Origin: Agaricicola taiwanensis_A
Lineage (GTDB): Bacteria > Pseudomonadota > Alphaproteobacteria > Rhizobiales > Methylopilaceae
Assembly (NCBI GenBank): GCA_040394255.1
Contig: JBEBSP010000115.1
Coordinates: 1 to 8,515, forward strand
Direction of reading: 5' to 3'
DNA: 8,515 nt
Shown: positions 1 to 8,515 of the stretch, piece by piece
Numbering within the stretch: position 1 is the stretch's first letter
Layout of the letters: each line of letters starts with the position of its first letter
Program-made: the position numbers and the translations under genes
Notes under the pieces: generated by a model
What the model was told of the DNA's origin: nothing
Database searches by the model: none
The model's input: only the letters and a program-made list of their open reading frames with translations

Positions 1-5
1 TTGAC

Positions 6-44
6 GCGAAACCGGAAGCCGCTTTCGCTGAAAACACTTCAGCG
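6..44 (-). terminator. Two overlapping hairpins at the galU 3' end
   Basis: Two inverted repeats lie side by side. The first, 26-44, is a perfect 7-bp stem (CGCTGAA / TTCAGCG) with a 5-base loop, and it includes the galU stop codon at 39-41. The second, 6-28, pairs GCGAAA with TTTCGC, then has a C-C mismatch, three more pairs (CGG/CCG) and a 3-base loop. They share bases 26-28, so both cannot form fully at once. The position directly after galU suggests a transcript 3' end or mRNA-stabilising structure. No T-tract follows either stem in the galU direction before the window ends, so a classical intrinsic terminator is not demonstrated. Confidence 0.35.
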
Positions 45-908
45 GCCGAGAAGCTGTTCGACTTCCCTACGGAATTCGGCCGACAGGTCCTCGCGCTCCA
101 GCGCATAGGCGACATTGGCGGTGAGAAAGCCGATCTTGGAGCCGCAATCGAAGATCCGGCCGTCGAAGCGGTAGCCGAAGAAATCGGATGTCTTGGCCAA
201 GGTCAGCATGGAGTCGGTCAGCTGAATCTCGCCGCCCGCACCCGCACCTTGATTTTCGAGCAGTTCGAAGATTTGCGGCTGAAGGATGTACCGGCCAGAG
301 ATCGCGTAATTGGAGGGTGCGGCCTCCGCCTTGGGCTTTTCGACCATGGAGGTGATGCTGAATCCGGAGCCACGCGTCTCGCCGACGCCGACGATGCCGT
401 ATTGATGGACCTGCTCCTGGGGCACTTCATAGACGCCGAGAATATTGCCGCCGGTCTCCCGGTAGACCTCGACCATGCCTGCAAGACAGCTCTCGCCATG
501 GTGGAGCATGTCGGGCAGCAGCACGGCGAAGGGTTCGTTGCCCACGATGTCGCGCGCGCACCACACCGCGTGGCCGAGCCCGAGCGGTTCCTGCTGGCGG
601 GTGAAGCTGGTCTGCCCCGCCGCCGGAAGTTCGGTTTCCAGCAGGGTCAGCTCCTTGATCTTGCCGCGCCGCTGAAGGGTCGCTTCCAGTTCATACTGCT
701 TGTCGAAGTGGTCCTCGATGACCCCCTTGTTGCGTCCGGTCACGAAGATGAAGTGCTCGATGCCCGCGGCACGCGCTTCGTCCACCACGTGCTGGATGAC
801 GGGCATGTCGACCACGGTCAGCATTTCCTTGGGGACGGCCTTTGTCGCGGGGAGAAAGCGCGTGCCGAGACCGGCGACGGGGAAAACGGCTTTGCGGATG
901 CGTGTCAT
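39..908 (-). CDS. galU: UTP--glucose-1-phosphate uridylyltransferase
   Basis: This 289-residue enzyme makes UDP-glucose and pyrophosphate from UTP and glucose-1-phosphate in the cytoplasm. UDP-glucose feeds exopolysaccharide, LPS, glucan and UDP-galactose synthesis; rhizobial homologues are often called exoN. Family marks are all present: the N-terminal nucleotide-binding loop GLGTR (13-17), PKEML (26-30), QQEPLGLGHAV (105-115), LPDM (131-134), VEKP (189-192), GEIQLTDS (226-233) and DCGSK (254-258). The start at 908 gives the canonical beginning MTRIRKAVFPVAGLGTRFLP and a normal family length. The frame stays open a further 63 codons up to 1097, but that stretch is proline-rich, unlike the family, and would run into galE. 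The ribosome site is weak (AGG about 5 bases before ATG). It is divergent from galE, whose product uses its product. No key residue is missing. Confidence 0.96.
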   Translation of the reverse strand: MTRIRKAVFPVAGLGTRFLPATKAVPKEMLTVVDMPVIQHVVDEARAAGIEHFIFVTGRNKGVIEDHFDKQYELEATLQRRGKIKELTLLETELPAAGQTSFTRQQEPLGLGHAVWCARDIVGNEPFAVLLPDMLHHGESCLAGMVEVYRETGGNILGVYEVPQEQVHQYGIVGVGETRGSGFSITSMVEKPKAEAAPSNYAISGRYILQPQIFELLENQGAGAGGEIQLTDSMLTLAKTSDFFGYRFDGRIFDCGSKIGFLTANVAYALEREDLSAEFRREVEQLLGR

Positions 909-1080
909 GGAACCTGGGATGGTGATGAATGGAAGGGAGGGATCAGGAAGGGGCAATGGCGGCGGCTGTGTGGCAGGATAACAAATTGGTGAGGTGCCCG
1001 CACAGTCAAGCTGCGAGGCGGTTTTCACGGCATGATAACTTCGTTCCGTCATTCTCATCCCTCTCAGCGAGGTTTGCAGC
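909..1080. promoter_or_regulatory. Divergent galU/galE intergenic region
   Basis: This 172-base region must hold the start signals of galU (leftward) and galE (rightward) unless they are read from elsewhere. Reading leftward, TTGACT (complement of 1004-1009) is a good -35 element. The best downstream -10 match, TGTTAT, is 20 bases away, longer than the usual 16-18, so the assignment is weak. Reading rightward, CATGAT at 1031-1036 could be a -10, but no convincing -35 stands at the right distance. The hexamer GATAAC occurs twice (977-982 and 1034-1039). No small ORF, strong hairpin or riboswitch-like structure was seen. Confidence 0.4.
1069..1072 (+). promoter_or_regulatory. galE ribosome binding site
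   Basis: GAGG stands 8 bases before the ATG at 1081. It fixes the galE start, and the protein then begins directly with its Rossmann strand, as expected for the family. Confidence 0.7.
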
Positions 1081-2085
1081 ATGACAGTTCTGGTCACGGG
1101 TGGAGCCGGTTACATCGGCAGCCACATGGTCCTGGCTCTGGTCGACCGAGGCGAAAAGGTTGTTGTTCTCGATGACCTTTCGACGGGGTTTGCCGGGGCG
1201 ATACCGGATGAGGTGCCCATGATCGAGGGCGATGTGGCCGACGCCGCGCTGGTGCGCACCGTCATCGCGGAGCATGACGTCACGGAGATCGCCCATTTCG
1301 CGGCCAAGATCGTGGTGCCGGAATCGGTCGCCCAGCCGCTGCTCTATTACAACGCCAACACCGCCAAGACGCGCACCCTGATCGAAACGGCCGTCGATGC
1401 GCTCATCCGGCATTTCGTGTTCTCTTCCACTGCGGCGGTCTACGGCAATCCGTTGTCCAACCCGGTGGGCGAGGGTGCCGTGCCGGCCCCGATGTCGCCT
1501 TACGGCGCCTCCAAGCTGATGTCGGAATGGATCCTGCGCGACGCTGCCGCGGCCCATGGCTTCACCTATGCCGCGCTGCGCTACTTCAATGTGGCGGGGG
1601 CCGACCCTGAAGGCCGTTCCGGGCAATCCACGCCCAACGCCACGCATCTCATCAAGGTCGCCTGCCAGACGGCGCTCGGGCAGCGGCCCCGGATGGAGGT
1701 GTTCGGCACCGATTTCCCGACGCCCGACGGCACCTGCGTGCGCGATTACATCCATGTGTCGGACCTGGTGGACGCGCATATCGTCGCTCTCAACCATCTC
1801 AGGGGTGGTGGTGAAAGTATCGTCGCCAATTGCGGTTATGGACGCGGCTTCTCGGTTCTGGAGGTGATCGAGGCGGTCAAGCGGGCATCCGGGCGCGACT
1901 TTCCGGTCGTGCTCGGGCCAAGGCGCGCGGGCGATCCGGCCATGATCGTCGCCGAGGCCCGGCTGATGCGCGACCGTCTCGGCTGGAGGCCCCGGCACGA
2001 CGAGCTCGATGCGATCGTGGCGCAGGCGCTCGCCTGGGAAGAACGTCTCGCCTCCACACAAGGACGTGAGATGCCCGTCCGTTAA
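1081..2085 (+). CDS. galE: UDP-glucose 4-epimerase
   Basis: This 334-residue extended short-chain dehydrogenase/reductase interconverts UDP-glucose and UDP-galactose using tightly bound NAD in the cytoplasm. The NAD-binding loop GGAGYIG is at residues 7-13, followed by the acidic end of the second strand, LDDLSTG (30-36). The catalytic residues are visible: SSTAAVYG (115-122) supplies Ser/Thr, and YGASK (141-145) is the Tyr-x3-Lys pair. Sugar-nucleotide binding motifs RYFNVAGAD (167-175) and RDYIHVSDLVDAH (221-233) are intact. Length is typical. It is divergent from galU, and the two together supply UDP-Glc and UDP-Gal for surface polysaccharides. The related UDP-glucuronate or UDP-xylose epimerases share the fold; the motifs and galU context favour GalE, but strict substrate specificity cannot be read from sequence alone. 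Confidence 0.93.
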   Translation: MTVLVTGGAGYIGSHMVLALVDRGEKVVVLDDLSTGFAGAIPDEVPMIEGDVADAALVRTVIAEHDVTEIAHFAAKIVVPESVAQPLLYYNANTAKTRTLIETAVDALIRHFVFSSTAAVYGNPLSNPVGEGAVPAPMSPYGASKLMSEWILRDAAAAHGFTYAALRYFNVAGADPEGRSGQSTPNATHLIKVACQTALGQRPRMEVFGTDFPTPDGTCVRDYIHVSDLVDAHIVALNHLRGGGESIVANCGYGRGFSVLEVIEAVKRASGRDFPVVLGPRRAGDPAMIVAEARLMRDRLGWRPRHDELDAIVAQALAWEERLASTQGREMPVR

Positions 2086-2112
2086 TCGGATGGAAACCAT
2101 GACTGGGCTCGT

Positions 2113-2141
2113 TTGACAGCTTATGATCGCATGCGGATCAT
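2113..2141 (+). promoter_or_regulatory. Sigma70-type promoter candidate upstream of the transglycosylase gene
   Basis: A perfect consensus -35 TTGACA (2113-2118) is followed, after exactly 17 bases, by GATCAT (2136-2141), which matches the -10 consensus TATAAT at four of six positions. Transcription would begin around 2148-2150 and give a short leader before the start at 2166. The site lies in the 80-base gap after galE, which suggests that the transglycosylase and DUF459 genes have their own promoter instead of depending only on read-through from galE. Confidence 0.5.
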
Positions 2142-2145
2142 GCGG
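2123..2145. repeat. Operator-like inverted and direct repeat
   Basis: ATGATC (2123-2128) and GATCAT (2136-2141) form a perfect 6-bp inverted repeat with a 7-base centre. The centre largely coincides with the self-complementary CGCATGCG (2128-2135). In addition ATGCGG is directly repeated at 2131-2136 and 2140-2145, one helical turn (9 bases) apart. The repeats cover the spacer and -10 of the candidate promoter, where a repressor would act. No T-tract follows, so it is not a galE terminator. No known regulator motif was recognised. Confidence 0.4.
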
Positions 2146-2165
2146 AACATGTCCGGGACGAGCCT

Positions 2166-3416
2166 ATGATGCACCACACGATGACCGTGTCGGCGTCCGG
2201 AAGATGCCCTTCGAGGCTTTCCGGCGTGCTGACGACCTGCCTGATCCTGTTCGCCTGTCTGGTAATGCCGGTCCATGCGCAGGCGCAAGGCAGGAGCTTC
2301 CAGGCCTTCGTGGCGGAGCTCTGGCCCGTGGCCCACAAGCGTGGCGTTTCCAAGAGGGTGTTCGACGCCGCCTTCGCCAACGTCACGCCCGATCCCAAGG
2401 TGATGGAGTTTACACGCCGTCAGGCCGAGTTCACGGAAACGACGGGCGCCTATCTCGCCAGACGGGTTTCCGATGCGCGGATCGAGAACGGTGCGAAAAA
2501 GGCGCAGGAATGGGCACAGACCCTCGCGGCCATCGAGCGCACCATCGGCGTCGATCCCTATATCGTCCTGTCCGTCTGGGGCAACGAGACCAATTTCGGC
2601 GGCTATCTGGGCGGGCACAACGTTATCCAGGCGCTGGCGACCTTGGCCTACAACGGCTATCGCGGCGATTTCTTCCGCAAGGAATTGCTCAACGCGCTCG
2701 ATATCCTGCAGGCAGGACACACCGATCCGGCCAATATGGTCGGTTCCTGGGCCGGCGCCATGGGGCACACCCAGTTCATGCCGTCGAGCTTCAAGGCCTA
2801 TGCCATCGATTTCACCGGTGACGGCCGCCGCGACATCTGGACGACCATCCCCGATGCGCTCGGCTCGACCGCGCATTACCTCAAGAAAAGGGGCTGGCGG
2901 ACCGGCGAAACCTGGGGATATGAGGTCGCGTTGCCGTCCGGTTTCGACCTGAAGCGCGCCAAGCGCATGGGCAAGGCCCCGATCTCGGAATGGACCAGAC
3001 TGGGCATACGCCGTCCCAATGGGCAGGGTTTTCCCCGGCCGACCGATGTCGCCTGGATTCACCTGCCGGCGGGTGCGCAGGGGCCAGCCTTCCTCATGCT
3101 GCCGAACTTCGACGTCATCAAGCGCTACAACAACTCCAACAACTATGCGCTGGCGGTGGGCTATCTGGCCGACCGAATCCGGGGCGGGCAGGCTTTCGCC
3201 AAAGGCTTTCCCGTCGAGGACAAGGGCCTGTCGGAAGGCCAGCGGACGGAACTGCAATCCCTGCTCGCATCGCGCGGTTTTCAAGTTGGTGATATAGATG
3301 GTGTCATCGGAATGCAGACGCGCGAGGCGATCTACGCCTATCAGTCCGCCTCCGGACTGCCTTCGGACGGGCATCCGTCGCACGATCTGCTGAATCACTT
3401 GAAGCGCGGGCGTTGA
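2166..3416 (+). CDS. MltB-family lytic murein transglycosylase, secreted
   Basis: The 416-residue product is predicted to cleave the MurNAc-GlcNAc bond of peptidoglycan in the periplasm, forming 1,6-anhydro-MurNAc ends. Residues about 17-40 form a signal peptide with a likely AQA|Q cut after residue 40. LFAC at 28-31 is a poor lipobox (Phe at -2), so a lipoprotein, as in E. coli MltB, is less likely. The SLT_2 catalytic domain spans about 44-345, with the catalytic Glu141 in WGNETNFGG, then GSWAGAMGHTQFMPS (193-207), the Asp-rich loop DFTGDGRRDIW (215-225) and NNSNNYALAVGYLADRI (322-338). A C-terminal peptidoglycan-binding_1 domain lies at about 355-412 (GDIDGVIGMQTREAI, 375-389). The start at 2166 has only a weak ribosome site (GGGACGAG, 2155-2162); ATGs at 2169 and 2181 are alternatives that leave the signal peptide intact. 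A rare ATA codon (3294-3296) stands in the last domain. It is probably cotranscribed with the next gene. Confidence 0.93.
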   Translation: MMHHTMTVSASGRCPSRLSGVLTTCLILFACLVMPVHAQAQGRSFQAFVAELWPVAHKRGVSKRVFDAAFANVTPDPKVMEFTRRQAEFTETTGAYLARRVSDARIENGAKKAQEWAQTLAAIERTIGVDPYIVLSVWGNETNFGGYLGGHNVIQALATLAYNGYRGDFFRKELLNALDILQAGHTDPANMVGSWAGAMGHTQFMPSSFKAYAIDFTGDGRRDIWTTIPDALGSTAHYLKKRGWRTGETWGYEVALPSGFDLKRAKRMGKAPISEWTRLGIRRPNGQGFPRPTDVAWIHLPAGAQGPAFLMLPNFDVIKRYNNSNNYALAVGYLADRIRGGQAFAKGFPVEDKGLSEGQRTELQSLLASRGFQVGDIDGVIGMQTREAIYAYQSASGLPSDGHPSHDLLNHLKRGR

Positions 3417-3444
3417 GGCCCCGCCGGAGCCATGGTGGTCTGAC

Positions 3445-4653
3445 ATGTTCCCACATCGATGGGCCACGCGTCTCGCGGCCGGATTGACCGCCGGCCTTAT
3501 CATGGCTTCCGTGCTGGCAGTGACGCCTGCCGCCTCGCAGCCCGATCCGCGTTATCAGCAGAGGCAGCCCTCCAGCCGGCAACTTCCGCCCCGCCAGGCC
3601 GCGCCCGGTGAGGTGATCTACCTCGCGCCTCCGGTGCGCGGGCAGAGGCCGCCTCCCTCGGTCCGGGTTCCCCCGGTACCGCAGACCGGATTCCGGATTC
3701 CGTTTCTCGACCGTCTGTTCGGCGGGTCGGGACAGGTCCTGACGCCCCAACAACAGCCGTCCGGCGCCACGGTCGCCGCGCCGTCCGCCCAGCCCGAGCG
3801 TACAGCTGTTCAGCCGCCGCGCCCCAAGGTGGAGCCAAAGTATTTCGTGGCGGTGGCCGGCGATGAACTGGCGGAAGCGCTGGCAGGCGGTCTGGAAGAA
3901 GCCCTGTCCGACAGGCCCGACATCGCGGTCATCCGCAGCGTTACGGCCGGCAAGGGCATTATCGGTCGCGATCCAAGCATGGCGCAGTCGCTGCGCGAGT
4001 TCATTGGATCGCGCAAGAAGGTCGATGCCGTCATCGTGGCGACGGGACTGGGCGATCAGGCGCCGCTCAGCGAAGGCAAGGCGGAGCATGCCTTCCGCAC
4101 GACCCGCTGGAACCAGATTTTCGCGATGCGTGTGGACGAGGTGCTGATCGCCCTGACGGAGCGACGCCTGCCGGTCGTGTGGCTGGGTCTGCCACCTGTC
4201 GCGGATGAGGAGCGCGCGGGCGGGAACGCCCACATCAATGAAATCCTGCGGCAAAGGCTCATCGGCTTCGGCGCATCCTTCCATGATGTCTGGGCCGGCT
4301 TCGTGGACGACGAGGAGGCCTTCGCCGCCGTGGGTCCGTCGCTGGACGGGCGCAACGTTCGTCTTCGTCTTGCGGATGGCGTCGGTTTCACCCGGTCGGG
4401 GGCGCGCAAATACGCCCATTACGCCGAGATCGAGATTCGACGGCTGTTTCCCCTTGGGAAGGGCGGCGAGGACGCGGGAGTGATCGCCAAGGCGTCCGAT
4501 CCATCGATCCATGTCATCACCGCTGCTCCACGCACGGCGGGCGCCACGTTGCTGTCGGCGGATCTGCCGGCGATACCGCGTGGACGTGGTTCCGGAGACG
4601 GGCCCGTGCCCACGGGGCGGGCGGACGATTTCCGCTGGACGCCGGCGAACTGA
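3445..4653 (+). CDS. DUF459 (SGNH-hydrolase-like) secreted protein, probably catalytically inactive
   Basis: This is a 402-residue exported protein of unknown function. Residues about 8-31 form a signal peptide with a likely AAS|Q cut. A proline/glutamine-rich, probably disordered spacer follows (about 32-130), then an SGNH/DUF459-like domain (about 132-335), then a Gly/Pro/Arg-rich tail. Recognisable family segments are FVAVAGDELAEAL (134-146), VVWLGLPPVAD (244-254), FHDVWAGFVDDE (279-290) and RLADGVGFTRSGARKYAHYAE (308-328). The classical catalytic residues appear replaced: the GDSL serine by Glu141, the block III Asn by Gly203 (GLGD), and the block V His by Gly314 (DGVGF). Some other DUF459 proteins also lack the serine, so a binding or structural role is plausible. 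The gene begins 28 bases after the transglycosylase gene. GGTGGT (3434-3439) is a possible but modest ribosome site. The family call is fairly secure; the function is not known. Confidence 0.8.
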   Translation: MFPHRWATRLAAGLTAGLIMASVLAVTPAASQPDPRYQQRQPSSRQLPPRQAAPGEVIYLAPPVRGQRPPPSVRVPPVPQTGFRIPFLDRLFGGSGQVLTPQQQPSGATVAAPSAQPERTAVQPPRPKVEPKYFVAVAGDELAEALAGGLEEALSDRPDIAVIRSVTAGKGIIGRDPSMAQSLREFIGSRKKVDAVIVATGLGDQAPLSEGKAEHAFRTTRWNQIFAMRVDEVLIALTERRLPVVWLGLPPVADEERAGGNAHINEILRQRLIGFGASFHDVWAGFVDDEEAFAAVGPSLDGRNVRLRLADGVGFTRSGARKYAHYAEIEIRRLFPLGKGGEDAGVIAKASDPSIHVITAAPRTAGATLLSADLPAIPRGRGSGDGPVPTGRADDFRWTPAN

Positions 4654-4658
4654 GGTTT

Positions 4659-4689
4659 CGGGCCCGCCGTCGGGCGAGCCCGTCTTCTT
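4659..4689 (+). terminator. Hairpin terminator between convergent genes
   Basis: The 35-base gap between the DUF459 gene and gltD holds a GC-rich hairpin: CGGGC (4659-4663) pairs with GCCCG (4678-4682), then a C-A mismatch, then CGCC (4665-4668) pairs with GGCG (4673-4676) around a 4-base loop. On the plus strand it is followed by TCTTCTT (4683-4689), an imperfect U-rich tail. This suits termination of the transglycosylase/DUF459 transcript. Read leftward, the stem is followed by AAACC and not by a U-run, so it is a weaker terminator for gltBD. Confidence 0.55.
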
Positions 4690-6113
4690 CAGCGCGGCAG
4701 GGTCGTCGTTCCCATCAATTCTTCGTCGATGGCGCGTGCGGCCTGGCGGCCCTCGCGGATCGCCCAGACCACCAGCGACTGGCCCCGGCGCATATCGCCG
4801 GCTGCGTAGACCTTGGGATGCGAGGTCCGGTAGGTGCGGTCGTTGGCCACGACATTGCTCCGGCCATCCAGGTTGACGGCAGCCTGTTCCAGCAGGCCGG
4901 CCTTGACGGAGCCGGCGAAGCCGATGGCCAGGAACACGACGTCGGCCTTCAGGATGAACTCCGTGCCGGGGATCGGACGGCGGCGCTCGTCGACGCGGGC
5001 GCATTTCACGCCGGTGACCTGGCCGTTACGGCCCTCGATGGAGAGCGTCGCGGCGGCGAACTCGCGCTCCGCGCCCTCGGCCTGGCTTGACGAGGTGCGG
5101 AACTTGGTCGGCCAGTAGGGCCAGCTCGCCAGCTTGTCCTCGATCTGGGGAGGGCAGGGGCGGATGTCCATCTGGGTGACGGACAGCGCCCCCTGGCGGA
5201 ACGAGGTGCCAACACAGTCGGAGGCCGTGTCGCCGCCGCCGACCACCACCACATGCTTGCCGGTGGCGAGGATCGGGCGCTCGTCGCCGATGCTCTCGCC
5301 GGCGACGCGGCGGTTCTGCTGGACCAGGAACGGCATGGCGTAATGCACGCCGAACAGGTCCTGACCGGGAATCTGCGGATCGCGGGGTGCTTCAGCGCCG
5401 CCGGAAAGCAGGACGGCTTCGAATTCCTCCACCAGTTCCGCGAAGGGCTTCGTCACGCCGACATTGACGCCGTAGTGGAACACCACGCCTTCGGCTTCCA
5501 TCTGTTCGACGCGGCGGTCGATGTGGTGCTTCTCCATCTTGAAATCAGGGATGCCGTAGCGCAGCAGCCCGCCAGCGCGGGGCTCGCGCTCGAAGACATG
5601 GACGTCATGACCCGCGCGCGCCAGTTGCTGGGCGGCGGCCATGCCGGCGGGGCCGGAGCCGATGACGGCGACCTTCTTGCCGGTCTTCTGGCTCGGAAGC
5701 TCGGGCGTGATCCAGCCGTTCTCCCAGGCCTTGTCGGCGATGGCCTGCTCCACGGTCTTGATGGCGACCGGGGTATTTTCGAGGTTCAGCGTGCAGGCTT
5801 CCTCGCAGGGCGCGGGGCAGATGCGGCCGGTGAACTCCGGGAAGTTGTTGGTGGAATGGAGGTCGCGCGCGGCCTCCTGCCAGTCTCCCCGGTAGACCAG
5901 ATCGTTCCAGTCGGGGATCTGGTTGTGCACCGGGCAGCCGGTGTCGCCGTGGCAGAAGGGCACGCCGCAGTCCATGCAGCGCGCGGCCTGGCGCACCACC
6001 TCCGGCTCGGCCAGCGGCAGGGTGAATTCGCGGAAGTGCCGCACGCGGTCGCCCGCGGGCTGGTACTTCTGTTCCTGACGGTCGATTTCGAGGAAACCCG
6101 TGACCTTGCCCAT
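4689..6113 (-). CDS. gltD: Glutamate synthase (NADPH) small (beta) subunit
   Basis: This 474-residue flavoprotein takes electrons from NADPH through FAD and passes them over iron-sulfur clusters to GltB, where 2-oxoglutarate plus glutamine-derived ammonia becomes glutamate. The N-terminal domain carries cysteines 46, 49, 54 and 60 (first cluster motif) and 99, 103 and 107 (second), the ligand region for two 4Fe-4S clusters. The FAD loop IGSGPAGMAAAQ is at 151-162, the NADPH-binding loop VGGGDTASDC at 291-300, and the C-terminal FAD contact YAAGDMRRGQSLVVWAI at 436-452. Length and motifs are typical of the bacterial beta subunit, with no defect seen. The start at 6113 lies 5 bases after the gltB stop, with GGAG inside the gltB end, so it is almost certainly cotranscribed and translationally coupled. 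Stand-alone GltD-like proteins (NfnB, PreT) exist, but the gltB partner settles the call. Confidence 0.96.
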   Translation of the reverse strand: MGKVTGFLEIDRQEQKYQPAGDRVRHFREFTLPLAEPEVVRQAARCMDCGVPFCHGDTGCPVHNQIPDWNDLVYRGDWQEAARDLHSTNNFPEFTGRICPAPCEEACTLNLENTPVAIKTVEQAIADKAWENGWITPELPSQKTGKKVAVIGSGPAGMAAAQQLARAGHDVHVFEREPRAGGLLRYGIPDFKMEKHHIDRRVEQMEAEGVVFHYGVNVGVTKPFAELVEEFEAVLLSGGAEAPRDPQIPGQDLFGVHYAMPFLVQQNRRVAGESIGDERPILATGKHVVVVGGGDTASDCVGTSFRQGALSVTQMDIRPCPPQIEDKLASWPYWPTKFRTSSSQAEGAEREFAAATLSIEGRNGQVTGVKCARVDERRRPIPGTEFILKADVVFLAIGFAGSVKAGLLEQAAVNLDGRSNVVANDRTYRTSHPKVYAAGDMRRGQSLVVWAIREGRQAARAIDEELMGTTTLPR

Positions 6114-6118
6114 GACGA

Positions 6119-8515
<2,397 letters not shown>

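Noticed and set aside
909..1097. A 63-residue N-terminal extension of galU
   Set aside because: The added residues are low-complexity and proline-rich, are not part of the family, and would overlap the galE start; the ATG at 908 gives the canonical N-terminus.
1006..2100. A 364-codon open frame on the minus strand opposite galE
   Set aside because: It overlaps the whole of galE and part of the control region, and has no domain signature.
2123..2821. A plus-strand frame starting at 2123 overlapping the transglycosylase gene in another phase
   Set aside because: It starts inside the candidate promoter and lacks protein features; the frame from 2166 encodes a complete signal peptide and catalytic domain.
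2121..3503. A 460-codon open frame on the minus strand opposite the lytic transglycosylase gene
   Set aside because: It mirrors the codon pattern of the transglycosylase gene, lacks any family motif and would cover the promoter region; a GC-rich shadow frame.
3304..5004. A 566-codon open frame on the minus strand opposite the DUF459 gene and the ends of its neighbours
   Set aside because: It overlaps three well-supported genes, has an Arg/Gly/Pro-biased composition typical of antisense frames in GC-rich DNA, and shows no recognisable domain.

Overview
The window is a GC-rich, gene-dense chromosomal segment carrying six genes. Protein signatures and gene order (galU, galE, lytic transglycosylase, DUF459/SGNH-like protein, then gltBD in the opposite direction) point to an alphaproteobacterium, most likely of the Hyphomicrobiales (Rhizobiales). 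That placement is inferred from recognised families and general knowledge of rhizobial gene order; no search was run. I see no mobile element, tRNA, rRNA, CRISPR array, phage gene or other sign of transfer.

Layout. The minus-strand galU (39-908) ends at the left edge, where two overlapping hairpins (6-28 and 26-44) cover its stop codon and 3' flank. A 172-base divergent intergenic region (909-1080) separates it from plus-strand galE (1081-2085). An 80-base gap (2086-2165) holds a good sigma70-type promoter candidate with an operator-like inverted/direct repeat. It precedes a secreted MltB-type lytic transglycosylase (2166-3416) and, 28 bases later, a secreted proline-rich DUF459/SGNH-like protein (3445-4653). 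These two probably form one transcription unit. A hairpin with a pyrimidine tail (4659-4689) lies in the 35-base gap facing the convergent gltBD operon. gltD (4689-6113) and the C-terminal half of gltB (6119 to beyond 8515) are on the minus strand with 5 bases between them.

How the genes work together. GalU makes UDP-glucose and GalE interconverts it with UDP-galactose, so the divergent pair supplies nucleotide sugars for exopolysaccharide, LPS or glucans. The next two products act outside the inner membrane: one cuts peptidoglycan, and the other has an SGNH-like fold but appears to lack all the usual catalytic residues. GltB and GltD form NADPH-dependent glutamate synthase, the nitrogen-assimilation partner of glutamine synthetase.

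The region is mostly conserved housekeeping and cell-envelope functions. I do not see a new multi-gene system. The points most worth a second look are the probable pseudo-enzyme at 3445-4653 beside a lytic transglycosylase, the operator-like repeat at 2123-2145, and the mutually exclusive hairpins at the galU 3' end.
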